Shown here one piece after another: positions 36,025 through 48,200 of a DNA stretch of 64,000 nucleotides (positions are counted from its first letter, which is position 1; each line of letters starts with the position of its first letter). The notes beneath the pieces are model-generated. The model did no database searches. It was not told the DNA's origin and was given only the letters and a program-made list of their open reading frames with translations. The DNA lies in contig OX638370.1 in the NCBI GenBank assembly GCA_951812925.1, positions 6,596,001 through 6,660,000 on the forward strand, read 5' to 3'. Made by a program: the position numbers and the translations under genes. The DNA comes from Calliopum simillimum. Its lineage: Eukaryota > Arthropoda > Insecta > Diptera > Lauxaniidae.

Positions 36025-37215
36025 AATAATATTTTATCGATATCTAGATATAAAATTATTGCGCAGTTTGAATAAGTTTTATGATTGATAAAATAACGAT
36101 TAGTATTACAAGTTTTCTCGCATAGACTACGCATATTTACTTGTGTGGGAAGAAGGATCAAAAATAAGCAAAATTTTGATAAAATTTTAGTCACATTATA
36201 AAGTGCAAACTGTTGCGTAGTTTTGCTTGTGCCTGCATGTAATGAAGCAAAACTTCAACACATGTACACAATTAAAAATTTTTTTTCTTACAAACCAGTT
36301 TTTATTTTTCATTATTTTTGCTGCAGTTATGAAGGTCTTTCTGTACATAAGGGAAGGAAAAATGCCAAAATACCAGGTAAACTTGTGAGTGAAAATAAAA
36401 GCTGAGCAGCTCTCAAGTAATTGTCTGCTTGATGAGTGCAGTTTGTCCTTGCTCAACGACTGATGCTACTGCTTTTTAGCGAAAGGAAGAAAACACCATG
36501 TGAGTAAGTGATAACAGTTAATATACCAAAAATTTGCGGTGACTTTCACGTTGAAGATTTTTTGTATTTTCCGGTGTTAAGTTAATATGTGTGTGATTTT
36601 CCGAAAAATGCACCAATCTTTGTTCTGGGGCAGATACTTATGTAAAAAGAGCTTTGCTTGAAATAAAACTATAATTCTAGGTATCTTGCTATGAAACTAT
36701 AACATTAAGTGTTCAAAACTCATTCTCCCGCCTGTCCCTCATTCTAGACGTACACCGCTCAGTGTCTCCTTTTGGAACTGTAATTTTTTTTTTTATTGAG
36801 GAAAACGAGAAATTGAACTGAAAGGAAAGAGGAGATTCAGTACTTTCTAAGCTCAGTCAGTTTTGGTTTTTCGAAAGTGAGTGTTAGAGAGTTTTTTTTT
36901 TTTTAAATTTAGAAATTTTGTAAGGAACACGAGTGTGTGACATTCTCCCTGAAAGTTTTTTATGTTACTATAAATATTTCTTCATCTTAAGATGATTAAA
37001 TCAATTTGCATTTAGGATTCTTATCCACCAGTTTCAACTTAATTAAAATACATATTTGCTTTTTTTTTTTTTTTGTCAAATTTTAGTATTCTCCCGGCTG
37101 TCATTCTCCTGTCATGATAAGTCAAGTTTAGTCCGTGCGGATGCTTGTCTTATGGAAGAATGTTGTTTATTGATTAATTCATAAGACTTCTTAAACTTAT
37201 TTTCCTATTTATGGT
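36025..37215. other. Non-coding stretch with CATTCTCCCG/CTGTC motifs
   Basis: CATTCTCCCGCCTGTCCCTC at 36721 and TATTCTCCCGGCTGTCATTC at 37087 are direct near-copies, with CATTCTCCCT at 36951. They could be subterminal motifs of an old element. No gene. Confidence 0.4.
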
Positions 37216-37270
37216 AAGGGGCAGTCCATAAATCTCGTGACGCTTCTAGGGTGAGAGGGAGTTCCTTGAG
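37216..37270. mobile_element. Fragment resembling a common insect transposon end
   Basis: GCAGTCCATAAATCTCGTGACGC followed by a G-rich stretch resembles the (G)TCCATAAATTACGTCACGC termini I recall from insect DNA elements. Only one end is present, with no partner or target duplication. Confidence 0.3.
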
Positions 37271-37303
37271 AAATGGTGCAGATGCCGATTATGAATTCAT
37301 ATT

Positions 37304-37790
37304 TTACGGCTGCCACCTGTTTTTGAATTTTCTTTAATTGATTTTTTTTTTTTTAAATTTTGTCTTAAAAAAACTTTTTAAAATCCGAAACTTTTAGGCT
37401 TGCCACCTGGCTATTTTTGCAAATTTTTGTTTAAATTTGAGTTTATTTGACTCAATTGAAATTGTTGGTTTCAGAAACGCTTAGATAAACTTTTCTACAC
37501 ATGTACAAAAACTTTCAGAGTTGCCACCTAGTTTGTTTTTGTTAGTTTTAAGCAAACTATACAGTTAACCCAAAATTTCAATTTTGTCATAAAAGTAGGA
37601 TTAAACAAAATTCTCAAAAATAACTAGGTGGCATTATTAAGACCTAATATGTGGTTTTGAATAAGTTTATTTAGGAGTTTTAAGGATAAAATTTAATTTT
37701 TTATTTTTTTAATGTTTATTTTTTTTTATTATGAAGCAAAACTTACAAAAAACCATTTGGCAACCCCGCAATTTTTTGTACAATTTTCAA
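37304..37790. repeat. Imperfect tandem repeat with TTGCCACCT motifs
   Basis: CTGCCACCTG (37310), TTGCCACCTGG (37400) and TTGCCACCTAG (37522), each followed by a T-rich block and preceded by an ACTTT-AGGCT-like block, indicate units of 90-120 bp. CTAGGTGGCA near 37624 is an inverted copy. Non-coding, just upstream of the host exon. Confidence 0.6.
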
Positions 37791-38230
37791 AAGGATTTTG
37801 CAAATTAAGGCCATCATTTGGTTTACCTTCAATTAAAAGTGGATTAGTCTAAGGTTAAGATGGTAAAAATTTCTTGAGATTGGATTGTTTTGCAGACTTT
37901 CCAACATTTATGTTCTATTCAGCACTTAAGAAATACATCGAACTTTTTACAAATTTTCAATATATTTCGTTCCTGTTCAACAGGTCCTGATCTTTTCAAA
38001 AAATTTTTTCATTTTGAAAATTTTAGATTTGTTTAGAACTTTGAAAATTTGAAAATATTTCTACTTTCTTTCGATTTAATAAGAATTTATCCATATAAAA
38101 CTTTTTTTTTCAAAAACAAACGATATTATTCGACTTTTTCGACAATTTTCTATATTGTATTATTAAGTTTAACCCAGCATAGTTTTCAAATTTTAACCTC
38201 TTGAATGCTTTTCTCACATATTACTTTCAA

Positions 38231-38246
38231 AATTTTTTTCTTCCAG
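38231..38246 (+). promoter_or_regulatory. 3' splice site of the host exon
   Basis: AATTTTTTTCTTCCAG is a strong pyrimidine tract and AG acceptor. The reading frame stays open upstream to an ATG at 38201, but those 15 codons encode the tract itself (FQNFFLP). The acceptor is therefore preferred over translation start there. The intron is phase 1. Confidence 0.75.
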
Positions 38247-39955
38247 GCATCAACACAACATTTCAACAAAATATCATAACACCGCAAAATTCCACCCATC
38301 AAAAGCCAACAATACCCGCCGTCAACTCCAGCAACAAATGGAGTTCAAACACAAAACTACACGAAAGCTTTACAGCGGAAGATGTAGCCGAAGAAAGCTT
38401 CGAGTCTACAATAGGTGACAAGAGTAAATACAATGCCGCTAGTAGAGGAGGCAACAGCAACAATAGATATAATATTAAAAGTAACAACAAAAACAAACAA
38501 AAAACACAAAAATGTGCCAATAATTTAAAACTTAATAATAATAATAAAAATAAAAATATATTAAATAAAAATATAAAGCAAAATTGCTTAGAAAGCAAAT
38601 TAGAGAAAAGCTCATTATCAACATTAACTTCAAACTCAAACTCAACATCATCATCGTTAGCCACACCATTATTTTCTTCACTTTTAACATCACTATCCAC
38701 TAAGCCACTTGCTACAAGAAATTTTTCCCACTATGCAACTACTACTGCTCAACTAAGGCATGAGTCTCTAAAAGAAAAGCCCCACTTCAACAGCAACAAA
38801 TCGCCATCCCAATTGCCTTTGACGACGTCGACGAAGCGACAGCAGCAGCTGGCGGCGTCTGAAACGAAGAATCCTGCCAAAAATAAACATGAATATGAGC
38901 ACAGCTTAAAAGCTTTGAAAGCTTTAACGCATGAACATCAAAAAGTTCATATAGCACATAGACAACAGCATAAGGAAGCTCATGCGAAAGCTCAAACAAA
39001 CGCAAGAAAACTGCAATTTTATGAGGCATCAGAAGATAGTGAACCATTCATAAGGCGTGCCAGACGTGAACTGGATGACTCAACGAGTAACAGCAGTGAA
39101 GATGTAGCAACGCTCACGAAAAAGCTTGTAGACGCGCGTCAACGCGAATCAAAGCTTCTGCAGTTGTCGCCCGCTCCTGCTGCTGCTGCTGTACCAACGA
39201 CTGAGCAAGAATCTGACCCAAATGCCGATCAGGACGAAGATGACGAAGAAAATGATGTACGTGATATTAGTGTTAAAGATAATTCTTCATTTTATTCCCA
39301 AAAACTTAAAAGCTCCGCAAAAGCTACTGAAATAGCTGCATCTGCCGCTTCATACTCTTCCTCTTTAGCAGCTGCAGCAGCTTCTTCTTCCGCATACTAT
39401 TCTACGCAAGCAGCAGCAGCATCTTCAGATGATGCTTCAGCTTCACCATTTAATTCACAAGAAATTTCAGGCTCTCTAGAAGATTTGCTGGGTGTTGGTA
39501 GCGTACAGCTTTCACAGGATGATCTGCTGTTGGCAACTTCGTTCTACAATGAAAGCTTTAGCAATCAGTCACTTATACGTAATGATGCTGATTTGCAAAA
39601 GGCACAGAAGCGCACACGTTCCACCAATCTAGCACAGCCTGCGAAGCCACCACCAGAGCCAGTGATAAAACCACATGAGCCCATCATAATAATTGATGAT
39701 GCTGAAGAATTCGATAGTGGCACTGATACGCGTGACTTGTCTGTTATTGCGGCGGTCGATGATAAAAATGAGGATTATTCAGCGCCACCAGAACCGCGTG
39801 TATTACCGTTGCGTCCTCTACCACCGAGTACATATGAGGATGGTCCGCATGCTGAGGAAATGTCTGTTGTCTATGCAGAGCAACATACGGAAATACGGCT
39901 AATGTGTGAGGTGGATCTGGATATTGCGACCAGCATTTGGTACAAAAATGGACAG
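38247..39955 (+). CDS. Internal exon of a secreted Ig-domain protein, candidate Vein-like neuregulin-type EGFR ligand
   Basis: A 1709-bp exon, open throughout, between a strong acceptor and a GTGAGT donor. It encodes about 570 residues. The order is: an Asn/Lys-rich stretch (coordinates 38450-38590), Ser/Thr-rich (38600-38760), Gln/His/Lys-rich coil-like (38800-39010), a dibasic RRARR site (39053-39067), an acidic run (39220-39260), Ser/Ala-rich tracts (39330-39440), a conserved-looking patch SLEDLLGVGS...DDLLLATSFYNES (39472-39555), a second acidic patch, and the start of an Ig domain with Cys codon 39905 and Trp codon 39938. Low-complexity tracts imply disorder; the RRARR site suggests furin-type cleavage in the secretory pathway. 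WYKNGQ after a single Ig Cys resembles neuregulin-type Ig domains. In Drosophila, Vein has a long variable N-terminus, one Ig and one EGF domain. No signal peptide, second Ig half or EGF module was found here, so the identity is tentative; another Ig receptor or adhesion protein is possible. Confidence 0.85.
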
Positions 39956-39961
39956 GTGAGT
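39956..39961 (+). promoter_or_regulatory. 5' splice site of the host exon
   Basis: GACAG|GTGAGT matches the donor consensus and falls in phase 0 directly after the Gln codon of the Ig strand. The open frame continues 26 codons into the intron before TAA, with no conserved residues. Confidence 0.85.
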
Positions 39962-40602
39962 GAAAAAATTGAGTTTTTTTATAATATAATTAAGTTAATC
40001 GGATTAAGTGCCACAGATACATTTATTGAACATTAATTTAAAGGTATAAATCCTGCAAAAAGCATATTTTAACTTTTTATACTTTTCCATCTGACATCGT
40101 AAATTAGAATTTTCTGCATGATTCTAGTGAGTCATTCCATATGCAAAAAAACGAAATTTCTAATTTCATTCGTCAAATCAGTGATTTTATTTTAAATACA
40201 CAGATAAATATTAAAAATATCTGTACTTTTTTAAATCCTGTCTGGAACTCACGTGAAGTTGGTTTCGAAATTTCTGAAAACCGTAAAAACTTTTTTGATT
40301 TCTCAGTCCGTTGGGAATAGCTCTGGAATTCTTTCAAAAAAATCGAAATAGTTCTGCAAAGTTGGACCAAAAATCGAAGGTGGAACATTTTTTCACAAAG
40401 CGGAGTTCTGGCAACACGTTTAAGCTCACAAAGAAGAGTATATATTTATAAAAAAATGTTTTTCTTTGGAGCAAAAATTTTTTTAAAAAAAATTTCTTGC
40501 GAAAAATGAGTTAGATTGCGAGTTCTGGAAAATTTTACTAGGCTTTCTATTAGAACACTTTAAGCACTTTTCAGAACACTTCCTACTTTTCTCGGATAAT
40601 TT
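39962..40602. other. Intron sequence after the host exon
   Basis: AT-rich, no exon seen. Contains no recognisable continuation of the Ig domain. Confidence 0.5.
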
Positions 40603-40742
40603 TTATACCCTACTCCCAGGGTATATTCACTTTGTCCTTCCGTTTGTAACGCAGAGAAGGAGGCGTGGCAGATATGGAAAAGTATATATATTCTTGATCA
40701 GCGTCGCCTCCTGAGTCGATATAGCCATGTCCGTCTGTCTGT

Positions 40743-40778
<36 letters not shown>

Positions 40779-41425
40779 GTAACGGCTGTGTGTGGAAATA
40801 CATTTTTTGGGAAAACTAAGCAAGATAATTCAATGAAATTTGGTACACAGCCTCCGTCGTCAAAGATAGCTCGGGGGATTGAAAATGAGCGAAATCGGTC
40901 AACGGACACGCCTACCGCCCATACAAAAAATATCTTCAAAATGCAAATTTTTGAGTATTTTTCTCAACAACGCAACCAAAATACACATAAATACTACGAA
41001 TTGTCAGCGCAAGCTCTGACAAAAAACTAGTCGAATTCGGACAGGAGGGCGTGGCATCTCTCATATAAGCAAAAGCTTCAAAACGCTGTGCAGAAAGCGT
41101 TTTTTGAGATAATCGAACTAGATTTGACTCGGACACTAAAAACTATAAATGCAAGCTTTAAGCAAAAACTGGACAAAATCAGACAAGAGGGCGTGGCTCC
41201 TCCCATATAAGCAAAAGCTTCAAAACGCTATTCTGAAAACATTTTTTTAGATAATCCAACCAAATTTCACTTAAATACTAAGAACTATAAATGCAAACTC
41301 TGAGAAAAAACTGGGTGAATTCGGAGGGCGTGGCACCTCCCATATTAGCAAAATTTTGAAAATACTGCTGTGTAGGGTATTTAATGTTTGGCCAGGCCAA
41401 AGGTAACACCCTTACTAGTTTGATT
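40603..41425 (+). repeat. Mini-me-like repeat copy A (most complete)
   Basis: Starts TATACCCTACTCCCAGGGTA, then TTTGTAACGCAGAGAAGGAG, a TA-rich run (40682-40691), the conserved core TCAGCGTCGCCTCCTGAGTC (from 40698), a GTCC(GTCT)n run expanding into seven GGCT units (40729-40777), then GAAATTTGGTACACAGCC. Three internal units of about 120-150 bp follow (GGCGTGGC...CCCATA, CTTCAAAACGCT, ACTATAAATGCAA), ending TACTGCTGTGTAGGGTATTT and GGCCAGGCCAAAGGTAACAC. No coding frame is conserved between copies. Confidence 0.85.
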
Positions 41426-41439
41426 TAACGTAAAATTTT

Positions 41440-41812
41440 TTTATCAAAAATTTTATGAAAATTTGACGAAAAATTTTATGAAAAATTTGACGAAAAATTT
41501 TATGAAAAATTTTATGAAAAATTTTATGAAAAATTTTTTTATTAAAATTTCTTTAGGAAAAATTTTTTTATGAAAAATTTTTTTATAAAAAACTTTTTTA
41601 TGAAAAATTTGATGAAAAATTTGATGAAAAATTTTATGAAAAATTTTATGAAAAATTTTATGAAAAATTTTATGAAAAATTTTAAGAAAAATTGTATGAA
41701 AAATTGTATGAAAAATTTAATGCAAAATTTTATGAAAAATTGTATGAAAAATTTTATGCAAAATTTTATGAAAAATTTTAAGAAAAATTTTATTAAAAAT
41801 ATTTTTAAGATT
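41440..41812. repeat. (ATGAAAAATTTT)n 12-bp minisatellite
   Basis: About 30 imperfect 12-bp units. Since 12 is a multiple of 3 it opens a meaningless MKNF-repeat frame at 41570-41836. Directly follows mini-me-like copy A. Confidence 0.9.
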
Positions 41813-41839
41813 GCTTGTGTGGTTAGCGAGCAGTAGATA

Positions 41840-44580
41840 TTTGGAAATTTAAATTTTTCGGCAAATGCCGACTAAAGTGGCGCTGTGCGAATTGGCGTTT
41901 ATGTCATATTTGGAAGAGATAATACGTTTAACACATTTTGTGTCAAATGGCACTGATTTGTGAATTTATGTTGTACACAATGTGCACTAAAAATTAGCTA
42001 TTAATTGTATCTAATTTTTTTAAATTAATGCATTATGTCACATTATCGGTAGCTTTAACTTTATCACCCCGAACTAGAATTTCCATAAGTTAACAATCTT
42101 TCACTTTGCCCTTGCTACGAAAATGCCTTTGAGCTCTTTACACTTCATCGTTAATCCTTGAGACAGTTTGGTATGATGCTTGTATTTGAAGAGCACTACA
42201 TTGTTTCTTTCGAAATTTGTGAAACACTAGTGACCTTCTTTAGCACCATCTTCTACTCATCTATCACTTTTATTCTGAAACGTAAACCTTTTCTCAGATA
42301 TAACACTGTAGTTCTCCAGCATATTCAATCATTCGCTGATTCCACTTTTTTCATTGAACTCAATTGTCTTCAATATGATTTAAAAAATAAAATCCGAGTT
42401 TTTTTGTTTGACAAATGTGCAGACATCCTTTTTTTTTGCAGCAAAATTTCTTAACTTAAAATTTTGCAACCCTACTAAATCAATAAACAGCTTAGCAATT
42501 TTGATTGATTGATTTATTTTATCTTTTGAATTTCTCAAATTTATCCGAATTGAAGCAATGGAAAGAAACACAAAAACATAAATTAAAAATTACAATGGAC
42601 TCGTTGATTTTCTTAATAATAAAATACAATAAAATTCACATTACATGGGGCGTAACTCCACTTTCAAGTGGTTCATTGCTGCAATGCTGCTGCTGTTGCT
42701 GTTGCCGCTGATCAAAGAGATTACAACTTGCTGATAAGCGTTTCCTTAAAATCCCCTATTGTTTTGGGTTTTTGCAATCAAGTTTTTTATTGTTTCCGAT
42801 TTATTGTTGCATGGTATAACGGAGTATGTACCAACTTCATGTTTCGCCATCAATTCCTTTAAATCCTTAGAGGTTTAACTATAAAATAAGGGTAAAATAG
42901 GGAATTTTTTTCTCTCTTTTTTTTTTGTTGTATCCTCTAAACCATTTGATAAACACAATAAAACAACGAACGGCAAGAGTTTCAATTTGCTCAATCATTC
43001 AATCATTTTTCTTTGTTTTTTTTTTTTTTTTGCATCCTTTTTTTTTGTTTTTGTTGTTATTGTTTTTCCATTTAACTTTATGCACTTCAATTATTTCAAT
43101 TTTCTTTTACTTGAAATATTCGCAATTTTATTTGATGTTACTGCTGCTATTGTTGTTGTTATTGCATTAATACACCACTCTTGTGCTTGTAATTTGTTAT
43201 GCAGGCAAAGTCTTCCAAGTCCTTTGTTTATTCCCATTTTGTACTTTACGGTTTAACCTTATTTGACCGGCGAACATTTCGCTGGGTATTTGAAATGATT
43301 TCCTTTTAGCTATAAATTTGTCTTAAGTTCTTTAACACATTTTTGCCGCAGATTGATCCGCATATTTGTTTTTTATGAAACTGCTGAAATCCTTTGTGAC
43401 GTTTTGGAGCAAAATATAATGGACCGATATTAATGTTTGTTTTTGTAAATGAACACACTTGCTCTAAACAAGGAACTGGCATACTTGTTTCAGTTTTGAC
43501 TTAACGCTTAATGTACTTAATACTTAGTTTTAGCAAAAAACAAAATTCTCACACGAGCACAAAAAATTTTGTTAATTTTTTGTCGTTAGCAAAAAAAAAA
43601 AATTCACACAAGCATAAAAATATAAAAATTTGCATTCATTAAAAGTTAAAAGTTGTTTTTTCTCTCATTGTATTTGGCCTCGAGTTTTAAAGGACAAATC
43701 CTTATTGCTTTAATTTTTTTTATATTTTTTTGACTATGCAAGCTCTGATTTTGCCTTTAAAAGCAAATGTTACCTGAGCAACGCCGGGTAGAATTGTTTG
43801 TAATTAAGGCGATGTGAGAAAAACCTGAATTTCTTTCAAAGATCTGTAAGGATTCAAAATAGTTTGTATACTTCATTTTGAAAAAGTTTCTATGCAAAAT
43901 CTTTACTTTTTCCATATCCTTTTGCTTTTTGTTGACTTCTTTCAAGCTAAGTAATTGAAGATCAAAATGGGTTAATGCAACTTTTTTATGCAATATTTTG
44001 TACATTATTTATTTTCTTTTACTTCTTTTGACATTTTTAAATTTTATTTCTTTTTAATCTGCATTGTTTCTGCGACGCCTGCCTGCCTGCCTAGCTGCTT
44101 GTTGTTGACGCGTTTCCTGACTTTAATTGCATTCCAGAGTGTTTAACATTTTCCTGTTGCCGCCGTTGCTACTACCACTACTACACCAGCGCGACTTGTT
44201 GTTATATTCGTTACCATTGTTTTTCTTGTAATTTTTTCCCATTGACATTTTTTATGTCCTGTATTTGTCCTTTGTTTTTTTTGCGACATTTATTTGTTCA
44301 TAAAAAAGAAAAAAAGAAAAAAATTTATGCAAAAATTGTTGCGTTTATTGGATGGTTTTCTTTTTCATTGATATTTTTGCAAGGGAAGATGAAAAATGAA
44401 GACAGGATTAAGTTTCAAGTGGTGCAATTTAAATAGTTTTATGCATCAAAAATTTAATACCTCGTTGTCTAATTGGTTATGATAAATTGAAAGGTTAAGT
44501 ACTTGGAAAATTTTAAAAACTATGCTCCAGTCTGTTTAGTTTGACTCCACTCAAAAGTAACCAAAAAGGAAAGTCCAAGG
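41840..44580. other. Non-coding stretch
   Basis: No exon supported. T-rich runs at 42905-43060 and a CTG/GTTGTT-rich trinucleotide patch near 42680-42715 produce spurious open frames. Confidence 0.4.
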
Positions 44581-44581
44581 A

Positions 44582-44985
44582 AAAACATCAAGAAAAAAAA
44601 CATCCAAAAATAACATCGAAAAATAAAAACAATCAAAAATAAAAACTACCAATAAAGAAAATATCCAATAAAAAAATTATGTATTTTTTTGGATGTTTTT
44701 AGTTTTGGATGTTTTTATTTGTTTTTTTGGACGTTTTTACTTTTAGATGTTTTTATTTTTGGATGTTTTTTTTTGGATGTTTTTATTTTCAGATGTTCTT
44801 TAATGGATGTGTTTTTTTGATGTTTATATTTTTGGATGTTTTTATTTTTGGATGTTCTTAGTATTGGATGTTCTTTTTTTATGTTTTTTTTTTTTTTTTT
44901 TTTTGATGTTTTTTTTTTTTGTTTTTGTTTTTGGATTTTTTTTATGGTTTTATTGGATGTGTTTTTTTTTTGGATATTTTTGATA
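44582..44985. repeat. A/T-rich inverted array based on TTTTTGGATG
   Basis: The left part (to about 44680) contains AAACATCCAAAAATAA-type units. The right part (44690-44985) contains many GGATGTTTTTATTTTT units, their reverse complement. Transcripts would form a long A:U hairpin. The Lys-rich minus-strand open frame is an artefact. Confidence 0.8.
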
Positions 44986-46767
44986 ATCACCGTTTAACTT
45001 CATTTATAACTGTCTTTTGTTGACAGAATTTGCCACATACAAGTTTTTACCTCAATTGACTTTATTTGTATTGAAATTTTGGTTTATACATTTTTCTTGT
45101 ACACTCTCCCTCAGTATTCATTTTCTCGCAAAAAATCTAATGATTATCCAACTACCGTCTAGTGCTGATAAATTATTATTTGTTTTTTATTTAGGGTTTT
45201 CGTATACTCAAAGTAAATATTCACTGCATACTTTTGTGCAGTTGCGCTTGCAATTTATGCAAGCAACAACAGAAGCAGCATCATCAAATACATAAACAAC
45301 AAGGACAACTAACGTCTGTCTGTCTGTCTGTTCTGTTGGTGTTGAGTGGCAACAAAAACAGAGAAACTTTTTGTTTTTATTTACCTTCGCAATAAACTGC
45401 TGAGCCGAGCCGAGTTGCAATGTTGTTTAAGAGCATGTTCGGACATGAATTAAGGATAATAACATTAATGGGATTGTTTTCTCAGTGCTTTTTTTTAGGT
45501 AGTGTATTTTTTCGCTTTCTCTGCTGAATGCTGAATATTATTATTGTTTTTGTTGTTGTACATATTTTTTCATAGTCTCGTTAGTTTGTAATCCTTTTTC
45601 ATTTAAGTTTTTATGCGCTTATTTGTATACGAAAAGAGTGTTGCGGTTGAATAATTTTCTAGTTTTATGAATTTTTTCTAGTGAGTCTCACATAAATGAG
45701 AAATTTTTTTCAAGTGCAGTTTATAGCTCTCTTTTTAAGAAAAGTTTTACAATAAAAATAATGCATAAGTAAAAACCAAATCAGTTCTTGCTGTGAAATA
45801 ATGAAAAATTGTTGATTGCTACAAATAAAATGCGTTTATTATCTTGACTAGTGTATAGCAGTAAGAGCAGCAATAGTAAATTCAAAACTTTGTAGACATT
45901 TTTATCACCAAAGCACAATACAAATCAAAAGACAAAGCTGCATTTTAATCATAAACAATATTTTCTACACGAATATTTTATACTTTCTGCATGCTAAGGC
46001 TCAGAATACAACCTTTTGTGTTCGCTTACTTACAACATCTAGTGTAACTAGCGCAATCTCTGTGTATCTTCATGATAAAAACGCCAAAAAGTAGGCAATG
46101 ATTAAAATGAATTACCGCTTGATGTTAAACGGAAGCGTATGCATGTTTTACTCATACATATACATACTTATATTTGAAAAGTAGTGTGCGCAGTAGGTAA
46201 AAAACAGCACGTTGCGGATATGACAACGAATAAAAAGCGCTTCCACTTTAGTTGCATGTCACTACTTAAGATTTGTTGTAAACGGAAGTTTGCTTGGGAT
46301 TTTATGGCATAAATTTACCTCTGTGAAAGTTGAAAGTTTTATAGAGATTTATTTTTGTCAAGTTTTTTTCGGTTTTAACAGAGTTTGTTAAATATTTTTG
46401 CATTAAATTTGATGCTCAACTTCAGATTAAAGTCTTAGCTGTTTTAATTACACATAACTTCACTAAAGAAGCGTGCTGATTTAAGTCATTAAACTCCGCA
46501 TTCTTCAACATTTTTTTTTTTTTTTAATTTTCAATCATTCTGGAAATTCAGCAGCTTTTTCACAAAATTTTACGAATATTTAACATTTTTGTAAGGTTTT
46601 CAAACATTTTTAAGTTTTGCGAAATTATTTCAGAATCTTAAAAATTTTTGGAAATTTAATCTTAAGATACTTATGACAGCCAGAAGGTTAAATTCTATTG
46701 ATCGGCTAATATTTCTTAGAGTGGTTACGGATTAGAAAATACAATGGGCTTAATACTCATTTGATAC
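44986..46767. other. Non-coding stretch
   Basis: No supported gene. Short (CTGT)n run at 45315-45332. Confidence 0.4.
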
Positions 46768-48200
46768 TTTCAAATCTCCAGCGGCTGATGGAATATTTTA
46801 AGTTCTACACCTAAAAAGGATTACAATATTGATGTTATTCGAATTAAGATTTCTAGATTTTCACTAGCTAGAGGCATTGTTCTGGACAAGTGGAAGGAAG
46901 TCATAGTTAAATATTTTCCTAACGACGGGGGCACGCCTAGTAATCTGCCCAAATCACAGAGAAAAATGAATATTCTAGTCGATAGATGAGAGGCAAAGAC
47001 GGTTGAAGACCTTCTCCACCTACTCAGTTCAAATAGATTTGATTTGCAAAGATATGCTGATGATATCGCAATCCTTATACTCATCCAGACTACAAGAGCC
47101 AACACTTGACTTAGTAGCCGGATGATTCAAGTACTCAGATCTGAAGGTTATTACCCAAAAGACCAATATTAATATATACACAAAAAAAAACGAAAATCGT
47201 CCGCGAACCTGTTCTCATTGGTGTAGTTATATAATTTTCTATACAGATCAAATATCTTGATGTAATGCTAGATGAAAAGCTCACCTGGAAATCCCATCCA
47301 GAAAATTCAATCTGCAAGGCCAGAGCAGCGCTGTGGGCCAAAAAGAGCATCTTAGGTAAAAACTCAGCCTCTGGATGTATATAGTAATTATCAAATCCAA
47401 TATAACCTATTTAGTACCTGTATATTATAAAGAGGTGCTACAAAAATCAGCATAAGTCAAAATCTGTAAATTACAAAGAATGGCTTGAATTTCAGTAACA
47501 GGAGCTACGAAAACCAATCAAACTTCTATCTTGGAAGAAGCTCTTGATTAACCATCATAACATCTGGAGATAAAGAGGAAAGCGCTGTGATTTGTAGTAA
47601 AACTTGTGCTTCTATATAGAGATAGGGCTGGAACTGTCAGAGGCATTACACTATAGGGAAGGAATTGAACAGCAAGCGTAACCTTTTCATCAATATCATC
47701 AACTCGCGTCCCGAAATAAAGTTTATCTAATTTGGGTACCTGGAAATAGTTAAATTAAGCATAATGAAACTGCAGCTGAGCTTGCTAGGTAAGAATCTTC
47801 AACACAACTTGTTGGAACTACTTCATTCTGCGGCCCGCGTTGAAGATTTATTTATTTTAACCTATGCAAGTAATTGGGCAATAGACACGTAAAATCATAC
47901 ATGCCAAGAGTTTCCGAGAAAAGAACAAAATACTTATGTATGCTGAAAAGGAAAGGTATATGGACTATTACAGAATGTCACTCGGGACACTACCCAGCTG
48001 GGAAACATTTATCCAACATGGCATTAGTCCACTAAATTGATGAATTCTGTAGATTCTGAAACAAAGAAAAGGTAACAGCAAAAAACATTCTATATCTCTG
48101 TAACAGTCCACTTAGACACAGACTTCGGTACTTTTCCATCAAGTATCCCACTTTTTCTGAGGTGAGCGTCTTACTGACATTTATTGATGCCATAAGCCTA
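46768..48200 (+). pseudogene. Non-LTR retrotransposon remnant with RT and RNase H traces (LOA/I-like)
   Basis: Read in shifting frames on the + strand. FKSPAADGIF (46770) matches the RT block usually reading KSPGPDGI. It is followed by GIVLDKWKEVIVKYFP (46875), RYADDIAILI (near 47053) with the catalytic YADD, KYLDVMLDEKLTWKSHPE (47250), ARAALWAKK, and an ITGATKTT-like segment (47490). IWVPGNS...HNETAAELAR (47730) matches the RNase H WVPGH...GNE.AD block. Near 48038, DEFCRF-stop-NKEKVTAKNILYLC resembles the C-terminal CxxC...H...C motif. Stops and frameshifts occur throughout, and a deletion joins RT blocks near 46970. RNase H places it nearer LOA/I-type LINEs than RTE. Confidence 0.75.

Noticed and set aside
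38201..38246. Translation start at 38201 for the large exon
   Set aside because: The 15 codons coincide with a pyrimidine tract ending in CAG, far better explained as an intron 3' end.
41570..41836. MKNF-repeat protein
   Set aside because: 12-bp AT-rich minisatellite with no conserved domain.
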